Assembly (NCBI RefSeq): GCF_023656515.1
Contig: NZ_JAMOFV010000006.1
Location: forward strand, 2,667,957 to 2,731,956
Source of the DNA: Clostridium swellfunianum
Lineage (GTDB): Bacteria > Bacillota > Clostridia > Clostridiales > Clostridiaceae
Direction: 5' to 3'
DNA length: 64,000 nucleotides
A model generated the notes under the pieces. That model was not told the DNA's origin and did no database searches. It worked only from the letters and a program-made list of their open reading frames with translations. Numbering within the stretch: the stretch's first letter is position 1; each line of letters begins with the position of its first letter. Shown piece after piece: positions 13,711 through 23,535 of the stretch. The translations under genes were made by a program, and so were the position numbers.

Positions 13711-13743
13711 AATGATACTATTGCCTAGACAATGATACCTTTG
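13711..13743. promoter_or_regulatory. AraC-type direct-repeat operator candidate
   Basis: Two direct repeats, AATGATACTATTG (13711-13723) and AATGATACCTTTG (13731-13743), share 11 of 13 bases and are spaced 20 bp apart, about two helical turns. They lie between the divergent beta-galactosidase and AraC genes. AraC-family activators typically bind such same-face direct repeats. Confidence 0.5.
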
Positions 13744-13820
13744 TAGGAGATACTATAAAAAGGAGTTTATTTCCATAGCAATTCCTATAACATATTAAAA
13801 TCAAGGAGTTTTGTTTTGTT

Positions 13821-14675
13821 ATGAAAATATTATCAGGCTACCATATGAGTGATGATGATAATTTAAAAAATATACAATATGATATAGCTATCAATAGCTG
13901 CGGCAGGTATCAGCTTATAAGTAAAAAAGAAATAAAAACCTCCAGACCCTATGGAAGAGCAGATTTTCAATTAATATATATAGCTAAAGGAAAAGGTACT
14001 TTCATTATTAACGGTAAAGAAAATATGGTTAATGAAGGGTCTTTGGTAGTTTATTTTCCAGGGGAAAGTCAGTATTATACCTACTACGGCTCTGATGCTC
14101 CAGTTATTTATTGGATTCACTTTTCTGGCTTTAATGCACTTAATTATCTAAAGCATATTAGGATAGAGCATAGCGGCATCTACTACTTTGGTATGAAAAA
14201 TGAACTTATAATTATTTTTAATAAAATTATTAAAGAACTGCAGATTAAGCAGCTAAACTATTTTGAAATGTGTAACCTTTATACGAAGGAAGTAATCACT
14301 CTAATTTCTAGAAACCTAACAGAATTCAAGGAAACTACCTACAAAAAAAATAAACTTATAACTTATGCACTAGAGTATTTTAACGATAATTTTAATACTG
14401 CTATCAATATAAAAGAATATGCGGACAACTGCAATATTAGCTGCTGCTGGTTTATCCGCAGTTTTAAAGAATATATAGGAACAACACCTATTCAATATAT
14501 TACCAACATTAGAATAAATAAAGCTAAAAGCCTGCTAAGCAGCAGTTCACTTAGTGTTAGTGAGATATCTGATTTAATTGGTTATGAAAATCCACTATAT
14601 TTTAGTAGAATATTTAAAAAGAATGTTGGAGTATCACCTTTAGCATATCGTCACAATGAAAGTAAGTTATTATAA
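13821..14675 (+). CDS. AraC family transcriptional regulator
   Basis: 284 residues. An N-terminal cupin-like ligand domain (RADFQLIYIAKGKGTFIING, then LVVYFPGESQYYTYYG) is followed by a C-terminal pair of helix-turn-helix motifs (IKEYADNCNISCCWFIRSF and VSEISDLIGYENPLYFSRIF). Divergent from the GH2 gene at 10789-13620 and probably its activator, acting through the direct repeats between them. Closely related in layout to the regulator at 23536-24387; both begin with a LSGY motif. Confidence 0.92.
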   Translation: MKILSGYHMSDDDNLKNIQYDIAINSCGRYQLISKKEIKTSRPYGRADFQLIYIAKGKGTFIINGKENMVNEGSLVVYFPGESQYYTYYGSDAPVIYWIHFSGFNALNYLKHIRIEHSGIYYFGMKNELIIIFNKIIKELQIKQLNYFEMCNLYTKEVITLISRNLTEFKETTYKKNKLITYALEYFNDNFNTAINIKEYADNCNISCCWFIRSFKEYIGTTPIQYITNIRINKAKSLLSSSSLSVSEISDLIGYENPLYFSRIFKKNVGVSPLAYRHNESKLL

Positions 14676-14676
14676 T

Positions 14677-14710
14677 AAAAAGGGACTGTTTCATGAGTCA
14701 GTCCCTTTTT
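14677..14710. terminator. Bidirectional terminator
   Basis: 12-bp stem AAAAAGGGACTG / CAGTCCCTTTTT with a 10-nt loop, between the convergent AraC and binding-protein genes. A and T tracts on both sides. Confidence 0.8.
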
Positions 14711-14726
14711 AAAAAATATTTATAAA

Positions 14727-16268
14727 CTATTTCTGCTGAGCTTTAATAAATGCATCCGCTTGGGTTTGAACTTCTTTAATTACTTTTTCTAAACCTGCTG
14801 CTTTTAATTTTTGCTTATAGACTTCTATGCCTTTTACTGGATCATCTGTTATACCAAAATGAAGAGGAAGTCCATACTGAGTAATAACTGTATTTATTGC
14901 TGCCATTTCATTTTTAACCTTACTATCATCAAAAGTAAATGTTTCTAGAGGATTATGAATAGTATCTTCTTTTAACCACTTATTATTTAGCTGGTCTACT
15001 ATTGCTGGTTGGTTAACATCTGTACGATTTATAGGTGTGTGCCATCCCCATGGACATACATTTCCTGCTGGAAAATTAGCTGTAGCCGCTAAAGTCTTAT
15101 ACTGAGTATCACCAACCGCTTCCCAATGTGTACCTTTAATTCCATAGAAAGTTAGGTCATATATATCTCTGTCATATCTTAAAAGGTCTAATGCCATTAA
15201 TGCTCTCTCAGGATTCTTGGAATTTGCATTTATTGCTACACCATTACTAGTGTAAGGGGCAACAAACTTTTTAGCTCCCGGTAATATGTCTACAACTTCT
15301 GCTTTCCATTCCGGATGAGCTTCATTCATAATTTTAATATCCTTTGCAACTGTTCCAATGTTCCAAACCATGGATGCTGCTTTTCCAGCTTTGAACCCAT
15401 CATCCTTTGTTTCTTTACTTGAAATAGAGCTCTTAGACCAATAGCCTTTATCAGCATATTCCTTCATTTTTACTACATAGTCCTTATACTGAGGCGTATC
15501 TATTATAGAAAAAATCTTTCCGGTAGTATCTGTCATATCGTATGCTAAAATTGGGTCTGTTGCATAAGTCCCTGTTATAGCTGCAAATTTATTAGGCTGC
15601 ATTTCTAAAGGTTCTTGAAGATTTTGTATTCCTCCATTAATAAGAGGAACTATATCTTTTTCATTTTTTACTATAGCATCATAATATTTTTCAAGATCTG
15701 CCATGTTTTTAATTTCAGGTATATTATACTATTCTCTTAAATCTCCTCTAATACCAAAAACTTTATATGAAAACTCACTTTGGTCATTAGGAATCATATA
15801 TATTTTATTATTAATCTTAGCTTGCTCCCATGCAATTTTAGGTTCATTTTTCCAACTTTGAGGAGCATACTTTTGGAGTAATTCTGGAGTTAACTCAAGG
15901 AAACCATTTCTAGTAGCTATTTGGTTATAATAGCACCAGCTTGCTGTAAAAACTAAATCAAAATCTTCTCCTGAAGAAAATAGTAGTGGATATTTAGTAG
16001 GTTGATCTCCCCAAGATATAAAATTAACATCAATAGTAGCATTAATCTTTTGCTTCAGCAATTCATTCATTTTAGCGTAAACAGCATCTGCATCTTTAGG
16101 TTTGTCACCTAAAATATACATTTTTAATTTTACCTCTTTTAGAGTATTTTTTGTTTCTTCACCTGAAGTTGAAGTTGAATTTTTGTTCAAATTACAACCT
16201 GAAAATGCTGACATAGTTATACCAGCTAATAACAATGTTGAACATAATCTTTTGACAAATTTGTTCAT
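14727..16268 (-). pseudogene. Sugar-binding lipoprotein (LplA-like) interrupted by an in-frame TAG
   Basis: Solute-binding protein of a YtcQ/LplA-type oligosaccharide importer. The first 179 codons (16268-15732) encode a lipoprotein signal (lipobox AFSGC) and the start of the mature domain, ending GIRGDLRE. A TAG at 15729-15731 follows, and the same frame continues YNIPEIKNMADLEKYYD to a normal end at 14727, giving about 513 codons in total, the usual size. AAG to TAG is the simplest explanation, because LREKYN would be expected there. The ATG at 15704 lacks an RBS. The result is a truncated, probably inactive product unless the stop is suppressed or is a sequencing error. Confidence 0.8.
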
Positions 16269-16314
16269 TATTAATTCTCCCCCTCATAATATAAATTTTA
16301 GGTATATTATAAAC

Positions 16315-16337
16315 CTTGAAACTATTTGTTTTTCAAG
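16315..16337 (-). promoter_or_regulatory. Intercistronic hairpin between permease and binding protein
   Basis: CTTGAAA / TTTCAAG, seven base pairs with a 9-nt loop, between the LplC-like gene stop and the binding-protein RBS. May modulate the expression ratio; weak. Confidence 0.3.
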
Positions 16338-16361
16338 ATTATTAATATTTTTAATTGAACT

Positions 16362-17264
16362 TTACCCTTTAACTGATCCTACTGTAATTCCCTGTACAAA
16401 ATATTTTTGAACAAAAGGATACAAAAGTATTATTGGTCCAGTAACAATAATAGTAAGTGCCATCTTTAGCGATTCGCTAGGTAGATCCATTACAACATTA
16501 GTACTTCCCCCTGAAGCTGCTATTATTTTCTTATAAGCATCAATATTATTAATTATCTTATAAAGAAAATATTGTAAACTATACATCTTATCATTTTGGA
16601 TAAATAGCATTGAGTTATACCAATCATTCCAATATTTTAGTGCTATAAATAGACCTACTGTAGCAAGAGCTGGTTTAGATAGCGGAAGTATTAGTTTAAT
16701 AAATATTGTAAAATCTCCTGCTCCATCAATCTTAGCAGACTCTGTTATAGCATTAGGTATACTATTCATATAGCTTTTCATAACTAATATGTTAAAAACA
16801 CTTAATAGTAATGGAAGTATAAGTGCTAGATAAGTATCTTTTAAATGTAAATATCTAACCATTAATATATACCAAGGTACAAGTCCACCACTAAATAAAG
16901 TAGTAAAATAAAAATAAAAGGAAAACTTATTTCTCCATTCAAAATCTTTTCTAGTCAATACATATGCGGTCATTGCTGTTAGAAATAATCCAATAATTGT
17001 TCCAGTGATTGTTACAAATATAGTGACTCCATAAGCTCTTAATACTACTAATGGTTCCTTAAAAGCAGTGGCATAAGCTGAAATAGAAAATTCCTTTGGT
17101 ATTAAGCTGAAGCCATGGTTTAAAATATAAGTTTCAGATGTAAATGAACCTGAAATTATTATAATAAATGGAATTACGCAGCATAATGTCATAAAGGATA
17201 TGATAATATAAGCAATAAAATTAAATATCACTTTATCCTTTGATGTTTTTTTCATAATTTCCAT
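16362..17264 (-). CDS. ABC transporter permease, LplC/YtcP type
   Basis: Second membrane subunit of an oligosaccharide importer. 300 residues with MalG-like layout: CVIPFIIIISGSFTSE near the N-terminus and the EAA loop TESAKIDGAGDFTIFIKLILPLS at about 195-215. The C-terminus FVQGITVGSVKG is typical of the LplC subgroup. The RBS AAGGAG is only about two bases from ATG 17264 and eleven from the ATG at 17255, so either could be used. It lies nine bases after the LplB-like gene and before the interrupted binding-protein gene. Confidence 0.92.
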   Translation of the reverse strand: MEIMKKTSKDKVIFNFIAYIIISFMTLCCVIPFIIIISGSFTSETYILNHGFSLIPKEFSISAYATAFKEPLVVLRAYGVTIFVTITGTIIGLFLTAMTAYVLTRKDFEWRNKFSFYFYFTTLFSGGLVPWYILMVRYLHLKDTYLALILPLLLSVFNILVMKSYMNSIPNAITESAKIDGAGDFTIFIKLILPLSKPALATVGLFIALKYWNDWYNSMLFIQNDKMYSLQYFLYKIINNIDAYKKIIAASGGSTNVVMDLPSESLKMALTIIVTGPIILLYPFVQKYFVQGITVGSVKG

Positions 17265-17273
17265 TTCTCCTTT

Positions 17274-18203
17274 CTAAAATAATGAATTATCTGGATTATG
17301 TTTTTTAACTATATGATTTACTACGACTATTGTAACAAAACAAAATACTGACTGATAAAAACCTGCTGCTGCTGCCATACCAACTTCATTATTCTGCATC
17401 AAAGCTCTAACAGTAAAGGTATCAATAACATCCGTGATATTGAAAAGAGTACCATTATTCCCTACAATTTGATAGAACATATCAAAGTTCCCCCTAAATA
17501 TACCACCGATAGCAAGTAGGTTTAGTATTGAAATTGTTGGAATTAATGATGGAATTGTTATATATCTAATTCTTTTAAATATATTTGCTCCATCTATTTC
17601 AGCAGCCTCATAAATTTCTGTATCTATTCCCATTATAGCTGCTAAATAAAGTACCGTACCATAACCAAGTCCTTGCCATGCACACAGTGCTATTATTATA
17701 AAAATCCAAGCACCTGGCATTGAATAAACATCCACAGTATCAATATGAAGCATCTTAAGAAAGGAATTTAGAGTTCCATGTTCAAAATTAAACATGTTAT
17801 AAACAATAACTCCAACTATAACCCAAGAAACAAAATATGGTAGAAACATAAGAGATTGGGTTATTTTTTTAAACCATTTCCCTGCTATTTCTGATAATAA
17901 AATAGCCATGGTAATTTGAAGAATTGTATTAACAAATATAAATGCCAAGTTATATAAAACAGTATTACGAGTTACCACAAAAGCTTGCCCTGACATAAAG
18001 AAGAATTTAAAATTATCTAAACCAACCCATGGACTTCCAAATATACCATCCCTAAAGTTATAACTCTTAAATGCTACAATTATTCCAGCTATAGGGAGAT
18101 AGCTAAATAAAAAGAAAAAAAGTACAGAAGGTAGAAGCATTAGCAGTAAAGTTCTATTTTTTTTTACTTTATATAAAAAACTTTTTTTCTCCACTCTTAT
18201 CAT
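17274..18203 (-). CDS. ABC transporter permease, LplB/YteP type
   Basis: First membrane subunit of the importer, about 310 residues. Features include LLLMLLPSVLFFFLFSYLPIAG, the signature VAFKSYNFRDGIFGSPWVGLD region and the EAA loop YEAAEIDGANIFKRIRYITIPSL. The open frame extends to 18254, but AAAGGA lies immediately before the ATG pair at 18206/18203, so I place the start there; GTG 18194 is also possible. First gene of the operon, divergent from the YesN/YesM pair that probably controls it. Confidence 0.9.
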   Translation of the reverse strand: MIRVEKKSFLYKVKKNRTLLLMLLPSVLFFFLFSYLPIAGIIVAFKSYNFRDGIFGSPWVGLDNFKFFFMSGQAFVVTRNTVLYNLAFIFVNTILQITMAILLSEIAGKWFKKITQSLMFLPYFVSWVIVGVIVYNMFNFEHGTLNSFLKMLHIDTVDVYSMPGAWIFIIIALCAWQGLGYGTVLYLAAIMGIDTEIYEAAEIDGANIFKRIRYITIPSLIPTISILNLLAIGGIFRGNFDMFYQIVGNNGTLFNITDVIDTFTVRALMQNNEVGMAAAAGFYQSVFCFVTIVVVNHIVKKHNPDNSLF

Positions 18204-18395
18204 CATCCTTTCAATTATGAAACTTTCTCTTGTCTTATAATATAAAGATATCATTTTATACTTAATAATCTATCTGTAATTTTTTTTGATAATAGTAAAA
18301 TCTTATGTTCTTGTAAACCTTATCAAAGGGCCGTTGTATTAAAGTTTAGTTAACTATATAATGTAATTATTGTTATAATACGGAGGGATTACAAA

Positions 18396-19922
18396 ATGAT
18401 TCGAATATTATTAGTAGATGATGAAATTTTCACACGTGAAGGTATTATAGCTGAAATTCCTTGGAACGAAATGGGCTCTATAGAAATAAAACAAGCCTAC
18501 GATGGTATCGATGCTCTTGAGATTGCAGAAGAATTTATTCCTGATATTTTATTAACTGATGTAAGAATGCCTAGAATGAACGGTATAGAATTGTCTTTTA
18601 AAATTAGAGAACTTTACCCTAGCTGTGAAATTATTTTTTTGAGCGGTTATTCGGATAAAGAATATCTTAAATCAGCTATTAAACTAAAAGCAATTAGTTA
18701 TGTGGAAAAACCTATAGATATTGAAGAGCTTAAAACAGCGATTGAAAGTGCAATTGCTGTAAAACTTAAAGAAATGAAAAATATTAAAAGTACTATTGCT
18801 CTTAATATTATTAAGCAAAATGCTGATATTACTAATTTAAATAATTATTTTCATATAGATTATTTTAATGAACTCCATGAAACTAATTTTATAACAGTTT
18901 TAATAAAAGTTTTAAATAATAACAACCTGCTAAAGGAAACCATACTTCTTGAATTAGAAAAGATAGTTACTGAAGCCGGTTTTAATTGTATTTCAGCCTA
19001 TAAAGAAGATTCTCTTATTCTTATGCACTTATATTGGAATAAAAGCTTATGCTTATTATCTAAAAATATTGTATTAGAGGATTTATATTTTCTTTTATGT
19101 CAATATCTAAAACCAATTACAAATTTCTATATTTGTGAAGGTAAAAGGGTTTTAGGTGCAACTCAAATACATATTTCCTATAAAACCGCTTTAGACGCAT
19201 TAAATAAAACATTTTTTTATGATTATAATTCCATAATTTATTATGATAAAATTAACACCTTAGTTTATAAATTAAATGAAGACACTATTAAAACTTTTTC
19301 AAAACATCTTTCAAGTGAAGATAAACAAAATAGTGTTCTTTTAATCAATAGACTTACTTACGAAATAAAAGGAAAAGAGGGTACTCCAATAAATTATATA
19401 AAAGATATATACTATAAGCTTTTATTGCAATTATTACAATTTGCTTCTGATAGAAAACTTACTATCCCGCAAGTAGAATTAAGTAATAAATGTCCGTTTG
19501 AATACCTATCAAATTTATGTACACTTATGGAAATTAAAAGTTATGTATTATATCAACTGGAAATTATCTTTAAGACTATTGAAGAAAAAAATCTGAATAC
19601 AAATCATATATCATCTATAATCAAATATATTCATCTCAACTATTCAGATGTAAATTTATCTTTGCAAGATATTAGTAATAAAACTTACTTAACCACTGCA
19701 TATATGTGTGCAATATTTAAAGAAGAAACTGGCAGCACCATAAATGCATATATTACCAAATATAGAATTGAAAAGGCAAAAATTCTTTTAAAAGATCAAA
19801 ACATGAAAATTACTGATATATCCGCTAAGGTAGGATTTAGCGATGGGAATTACTTTTCAAAAATTTTTAAAAAAGAGACAAGCTTTAACCCCTCTGAATA
19901 TAGGAGGAAGTTTTTTTCATGA
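18396..19922 (+). CDS. Response regulator, YesN type (receiver plus AraC HTH)
   Basis: 508 residues. N-terminal receiver (ILLVDDEIFTREGI, phosphoacceptor Asp in DILLTDVRMPRMNG, Lys in YVEKPID), a long central region, and a C-terminal AraC double HTH (LQDISNKTYLTTAYMCAIF; ITDISAKVGFSDGNYFSKIF). This architecture is typical of regulators for oligosaccharide uptake in Firmicutes. It overlaps the kinase gene by four bases (ATGA), which couples translation, and is divergent from the LplBC-like permeases. Confidence 0.95.
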   Translation: MIRILLVDDEIFTREGIIAEIPWNEMGSIEIKQAYDGIDALEIAEEFIPDILLTDVRMPRMNGIELSFKIRELYPSCEIIFLSGYSDKEYLKSAIKLKAISYVEKPIDIEELKTAIESAIAVKLKEMKNIKSTIALNIIKQNADITNLNNYFHIDYFNELHETNFITVLIKVLNNNNLLKETILLELEKIVTEAGFNCISAYKEDSLILMHLYWNKSLCLLSKNIVLEDLYFLLCQYLKPITNFYICEGKRVLGATQIHISYKTALDALNKTFFYDYNSIIYYDKINTLVYKLNEDTIKTFSKHLSSEDKQNSVLLINRLTYEIKGKEGTPINYIKDIYYKLLLQLLQFASDRKLTIPQVELSNKCPFEYLSNLCTLMEIKSYVLYQLEIIFKTIEEKNLNTNHISSIIKYIHLNYSDVNLSLQDISNKTYLTTAYMCAIFKEETGSTINAYITKYRIEKAKILLKDQNMKITDISAKVGFSDGNYFSKIFKKETSFNPSEYRRKFFS

Positions 19923-21727
19923 AGCTAAAAAAATTTTCTAATCTTAAATTAATGCAAAAATTTCTATTAACCTACTCTATGTTTATAATAATTCCCTTAA
20001 TACTATTATCCTCTTTAACCTATAAAAACGTTTCTAGTATTATAGAAAACTATATTACTTCTGCAACAAAACAAGCCTTTGAACAATCTTATTCTTTTTT
20101 GTCCTACAAACTATATAGAATAAATGATGTATCAAATATACTTTCCAATGATAGTAATTATACTACTATGGAAAGTAATATAATTACAATATTAAGCAAA
20201 ACCTTTTCATCATATTCTATAAATGACCAAATTAAAGATATGTACTTTCTTCGTAAGTATCTTACTTCTTACGAAAATAATGTTGATATAAGTAATGTTA
20301 AACTATATGTAAATGATAACTTTCTTTACTCTGCTGAAGGTTATAATATGTTTAGCCTTAGCCAAGCTAAAAATTCTAAATGGTATCCAATCTTCAAGAA
20401 AAATAACAAAAGGAATTTATGGTGTCCTAGTTCCTATCTTGAGGATACTAAAACTCTTGGTACCGATAAACTTTCCATAGTTTCAGCAATAAAAAATCCT
20501 AATAATTTTCAAGAAGACATTGGATTTCTTCGTCTGGATTTCCAACGGTCCATGGTAGATGATATTATAAAAAAGATAAATACTGTTGACGGAAGCTTTA
20601 CCTATATACAAAATTCTAAAGGGGTTATTGTTTCATCTACAGATGATTCTTTAATAGATAAATTTAGCATTAATAATACCTTAGTAAGTAATCTATCCTC
20701 CCAGGAAGACAAATTTCATACCATAACTATACATAATAACAATTGTATTGTAAAAAGTTCTTTAATAAACAACACAGACTGGTACATGATTACAGTGATT
20801 CCTTATAAAAGTATCAATTCTAAAATTAAAACTATACGAAACACCTTGATTTTGTTAATGAGCATAATAGGAACCGTAGCCTTTGCTCTAGCATATTACT
20901 TTTCAAATTCCTTAAATAAAAGATTTACAAAGCTAACTACGGCTATGAAAAGTATTCATCGAGGTAAATTTGATACCTTTATTGACGATTCAAGCGATGA
21001 TGAAATTGGTGAACTTATTGCTAATTACAATTTTATGACTAAAAGAATGGCAGTACTTATAGAAGAACAATATAAATCTGGTAAAGAAGTTAAAAATGCA
21101 GAATTAAAAGCCCTTCAAATGCAAATAAATCCTCACTTCCTATATAATACCTTGGACATGATAAACTGGATGGCTTTTAAGAATATGAATAAAGAGATAA
21201 GTTCTGCTGTTAAAAGCTTGGCAAATTTTTATAAACTTAGTCTAAATAAGGGCAAATCCAGTGTTTCTATTAAAGACGAGTTAACTCACGCTTCACTTTA
21301 TATCAATATTCAAAACATGAGATATTCTGATAGAATAAAATTAATCATAGATTTGCCTGAAGATATATATTGTTATAGTATTTTAAAAATTACATTACAG
21401 CCTATTTTAGAAAATTCAATTATACACGGTATTCTAGGCAGAGGTAACGTAAATGGCCAAATAATAATTAGCAGCAAATTTGAAAATAATGATATCACTT
21501 TATTCATACAGGATGATGGTATTGGAATTCCAGAGGATAAAATTAATAAAATTCTAACAGAAGAACTAAGCAGCAGTGCAGGAAGTGGTTACGGACTTAA
21601 AAATATTAACCACCGCCTAAAACTATCTTACGGTGAAAATTACGGATTATCCTTTAAAAGCCAGTATGGCCATGGAACTACAGTAGAAATTAAAATTCCA
21701 GCTAAATTATATGGGGAAGGTTCTTAA
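19919..21727 (+). CDS. Sensor histidine kinase, YesM type
   Basis: 602 residues. Two membrane helices (about 17-36 and 300-322) flank a 260-residue extracellular sensor. A HAMP region follows, then the His_kinase core with the phosphorylated His in LQMQINPHFLYNTLDMINWM, and the ATPase boxes LENSIIHGI, DDGIGIP and GSGYGLKNINHRL. Paired by overlap with the YesN-type regulator. Likely senses extracellular oligosaccharide, perhaps with the adjacent binding protein; since that gene carries a stop codon, signalling may be altered in this strain (inference). Confidence 0.95.
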   Translation: MKLKKFSNLKLMQKFLLTYSMFIIIPLILLSSLTYKNVSSIIENYITSATKQAFEQSYSFLSYKLYRINDVSNILSNDSNYTTMESNIITILSKTFSSYSINDQIKDMYFLRKYLTSYENNVDISNVKLYVNDNFLYSAEGYNMFSLSQAKNSKWYPIFKKNNKRNLWCPSSYLEDTKTLGTDKLSIVSAIKNPNNFQEDIGFLRLDFQRSMVDDIIKKINTVDGSFTYIQNSKGVIVSSTDDSLIDKFSINNTLVSNLSSQEDKFHTITIHNNNCIVKSSLINNTDWYMITVIPYKSINSKIKTIRNTLILLMSIIGTVAFALAYYFSNSLNKRFTKLTTAMKSIHRGKFDTFIDDSSDDEIGELIANYNFMTKRMAVLIEEQYKSGKEVKNAELKALQMQINPHFLYNTLDMINWMAFKNMNKEISSAVKSLANFYKLSLNKGKSSVSIKDELTHASLYINIQNMRYSDRIKLIIDLPEDIYCYSILKITLQPILENSIIHGILGRGNVNGQIIISSKFENNDITLFIQDDGIGIPEDKINKILTEELSSSAGSGYGLKNINHRLKLSYGENYGLSFKSQYGHGTTVEIKIPAKLYGEGS

Positions 21728-21749
21728 TAAATGAACCTTCCCCATATAA
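21707..21749. terminator. Bidirectional terminator
   Basis: 17-bp perfect stem (GGGGAAGGTTC core) with a 9-nt loop. It overlaps the end of the kinase gene and lies two bases before the stop of the convergent hydrolase gene. Confidence 0.8.
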
Positions 21750-21751
21750 TT

Positions 21752-23425
21752 TTATTTTTGCATTTTTTCTTTAATAAGCTGATTTACCTTTTCTCTTAAC
21801 TCCAAAAGGTATTCATCTTTTTTAGGATATTCCTTAAAAGTAATTGGTTTCCCCGTATCTTCCTCAATTAGCTTTATAACAAATTCCTTGTCAAAAATAC
21901 TTTCTAACAATTTAAAGGCTCTTAAATCTTGTAATGCTTCATAAAATACTACTAATCTTAAGGATTCAATAGGTTGTCCATCTTTTCCTGGGTAAACTAC
22001 AAAAGTATCCCCTGAAGGGACAAAGAATTCTCCATCTGTAACATGGAATGGATTTATAGGTTTTCTTGAATATTGATTGAACCAGAAATTGTAGCCCCAA
22101 TGTAAAAAACCTGCTATATTATATTTGTAAAATTGAGTGGCGATGATTCTATTTCTAAGAGATGGCATAGAAAAAAATCTATTACTTACCTGCTGGTATT
22201 GTGCACAACAATAATAAGTCCAAAGACTTGGCACCTGATTTTCTATAAATTTATCTATATGATTATTTGCAGGTATAGGATTCTTAACTGATCCATTAGC
22301 ATAAAAAGTATAATCTGATAAAGCATCAATTATAGGAAACTCCTTCAATATGTCCTTAACTATATTTTTGGCACTCATATAATTTTCAAGATGTTGTAAT
22401 TCAGGTTCATCTGATATATGAAAATAACATTTTTCTTCAATACCTTCAGCCTTTAAAAATTCAACCAGCTCAGTTAAAAAAAACCTTAAAAATACAGCAT
22501 ATTCTTCTGAAGCTGCATCAGTTTCCCAGCCAAAAAGCTTTTTATACTCGCCATTTTCTGTTCCCATAATCTTAGGCGCATGCTTTGCTCCCCATTGTGT
22601 AAAAAGATGAGAAATCTCAAAATATTCTATCCCACCTTCAAGGCACATATCAATCCAGCGTTTAAGCTTAGTAAATTCAAATTTATACTTATTAACTCCA
22701 ATTTTATCTATCTCTACAAGCTGAACCGTTGGTCTCTCTCCACCAATCGCTGTATCAAGTGGCGGTGTAAATATGGGGGTCAATATCATATTCATTCCAT
22801 TTTTAACTGCATTTTTTATATAATTTCCAATAATTCTCCAGTGTTCTTCCCCTAAAATTTCTACATTATATTCTACTGCTAAACAATCACAATGAAACCA
22901 TTGAGTTACAATTAAATCCTGTTTAGGCAGCATAGCATCAATTATTTCTAACATAAAGGTATCACTAGCAAGAAGTTCTCCCTGCTCACCATAAAAATTA
23001 ATTTCAATAGGATGAACACCTGGTTTTATTTTATCACTACCTTCAATTGTAACCCAAATACTTCTAAGTTGATTAGGAACTAAATAAAGCTTTTCACCCT
23101 CTTGAATATCTACTAGTTCATCTGGAAAGAGCCCTGGCTCTACTCTTAAATAATTATCATCAATGCTTGTATATGCTGGCAGTTGAGCTGGTATTAATTC
23201 CACACGCCTTAACGTAATACAAGACTTCAAATCAGACTTAATTTCTACAGTCCCCATTCTCTTCCCAAAAATCTCTGAATTTGTCTCAATATAAGCTATC
23301 TGAAAAGAATACCTCTCATTTTTAAGCATGGAAGCTTTATTAAACACTTTCTTGTCTTCAAGCTTTTCATCTAGAAAATTTTTTTCTAAAGATGATACTA
23401 ATTTAATTTTTAATGAGCCATCCAC
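21752..23425 (-). CDS. GH123-like / DUF4091 glycoside hydrolase
   Basis: About 557 residues: an N-terminal beta-sandwich (to about 160), then a TIM-barrel region with VTQWFHCDCLA, GMNMILTPIFTPPLD and the adjacent acidic pair in YFHISDEPE (about 335). In GH123 beta-N-acetylgalactosaminidases a neighbouring Asp-Glu pair acts in substrate-assisted catalysis, so that activity is the best hypothesis. No signal peptide, so cytoplasmic. I start it at GTG 23425, because GGAGG lies seven bases upstream and overlaps the first codons of the longer ORF. Divergent from an AraC regulator. Confidence 0.75.
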   Translation of the reverse strand: MDGSLKIKLVSSLEKNFLDEKLEDKKVFNKASMLKNERYSFQIAYIETNSEIFGKRMGTVEIKSDLKSCITLRRVELIPAQLPAYTSIDDNYLRVEPGLFPDELVDIQEGEKLYLVPNQLRSIWVTIEGSDKIKPGVHPIEINFYGEQGELLASDTFMLEIIDAMLPKQDLIVTQWFHCDCLAVEYNVEILGEEHWRIIGNYIKNAVKNGMNMILTPIFTPPLDTAIGGERPTVQLVEIDKIGVNKYKFEFTKLKRWIDMCLEGGIEYFEISHLFTQWGAKHAPKIMGTENGEYKKLFGWETDAASEEYAVFLRFFLTELVEFLKAEGIEEKCYFHISDEPELQHLENYMSAKNIVKDILKEFPIIDALSDYTFYANGSVKNPIPANNHIDKFIENQVPSLWTYYCCAQYQQVSNRFFSMPSLRNRIIATQFYKYNIAGFLHWGYNFWFNQYSRKPINPFHVTDGEFFVPSGDTFVVYPGKDGQPIESLRLVVFYEALQDLRAFKLLESIFDKEFVIKLIEEDTGKPITFKEYPKKDEYLLELREKVNQLIKEKMQK

Positions 23426-23472
23426 AAAAAACCCCTCCATTTTTTTAAAATTGCATATTTTTATTATAGCCC

Positions 23473-23500
23473 TATACTACAACTAAATAAATGTAGTATA
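23473..23500. promoter_or_regulatory. Inverted repeat between the GH123-like and AraC genes
   Basis: TATACTACA / TGTAGTATA, nine perfect base pairs with a 10-bp spacer, in a gap of about 110 bp between divergent genes. The position suits an operator; the outer halves may also be part of a -10 element. Confidence 0.45.
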
Positions 23501-23535
23501 CTGTTATAAACATGGACAAAACCGTAGGAGGTAAC

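Noticed and set aside
14727-15704. 325-residue ORF as a separate cytoplasmic protein
   Set aside because: It lacks an RBS and signal peptide and continues in frame from the upstream lipoprotein through a single TAG.
15729-15731. TAG read as pyrrolysine or a programmed recoding signal
   Set aside because: No Pyl genes are seen and binding proteins are not known to need it; a point mutation or sequencing error is simpler.
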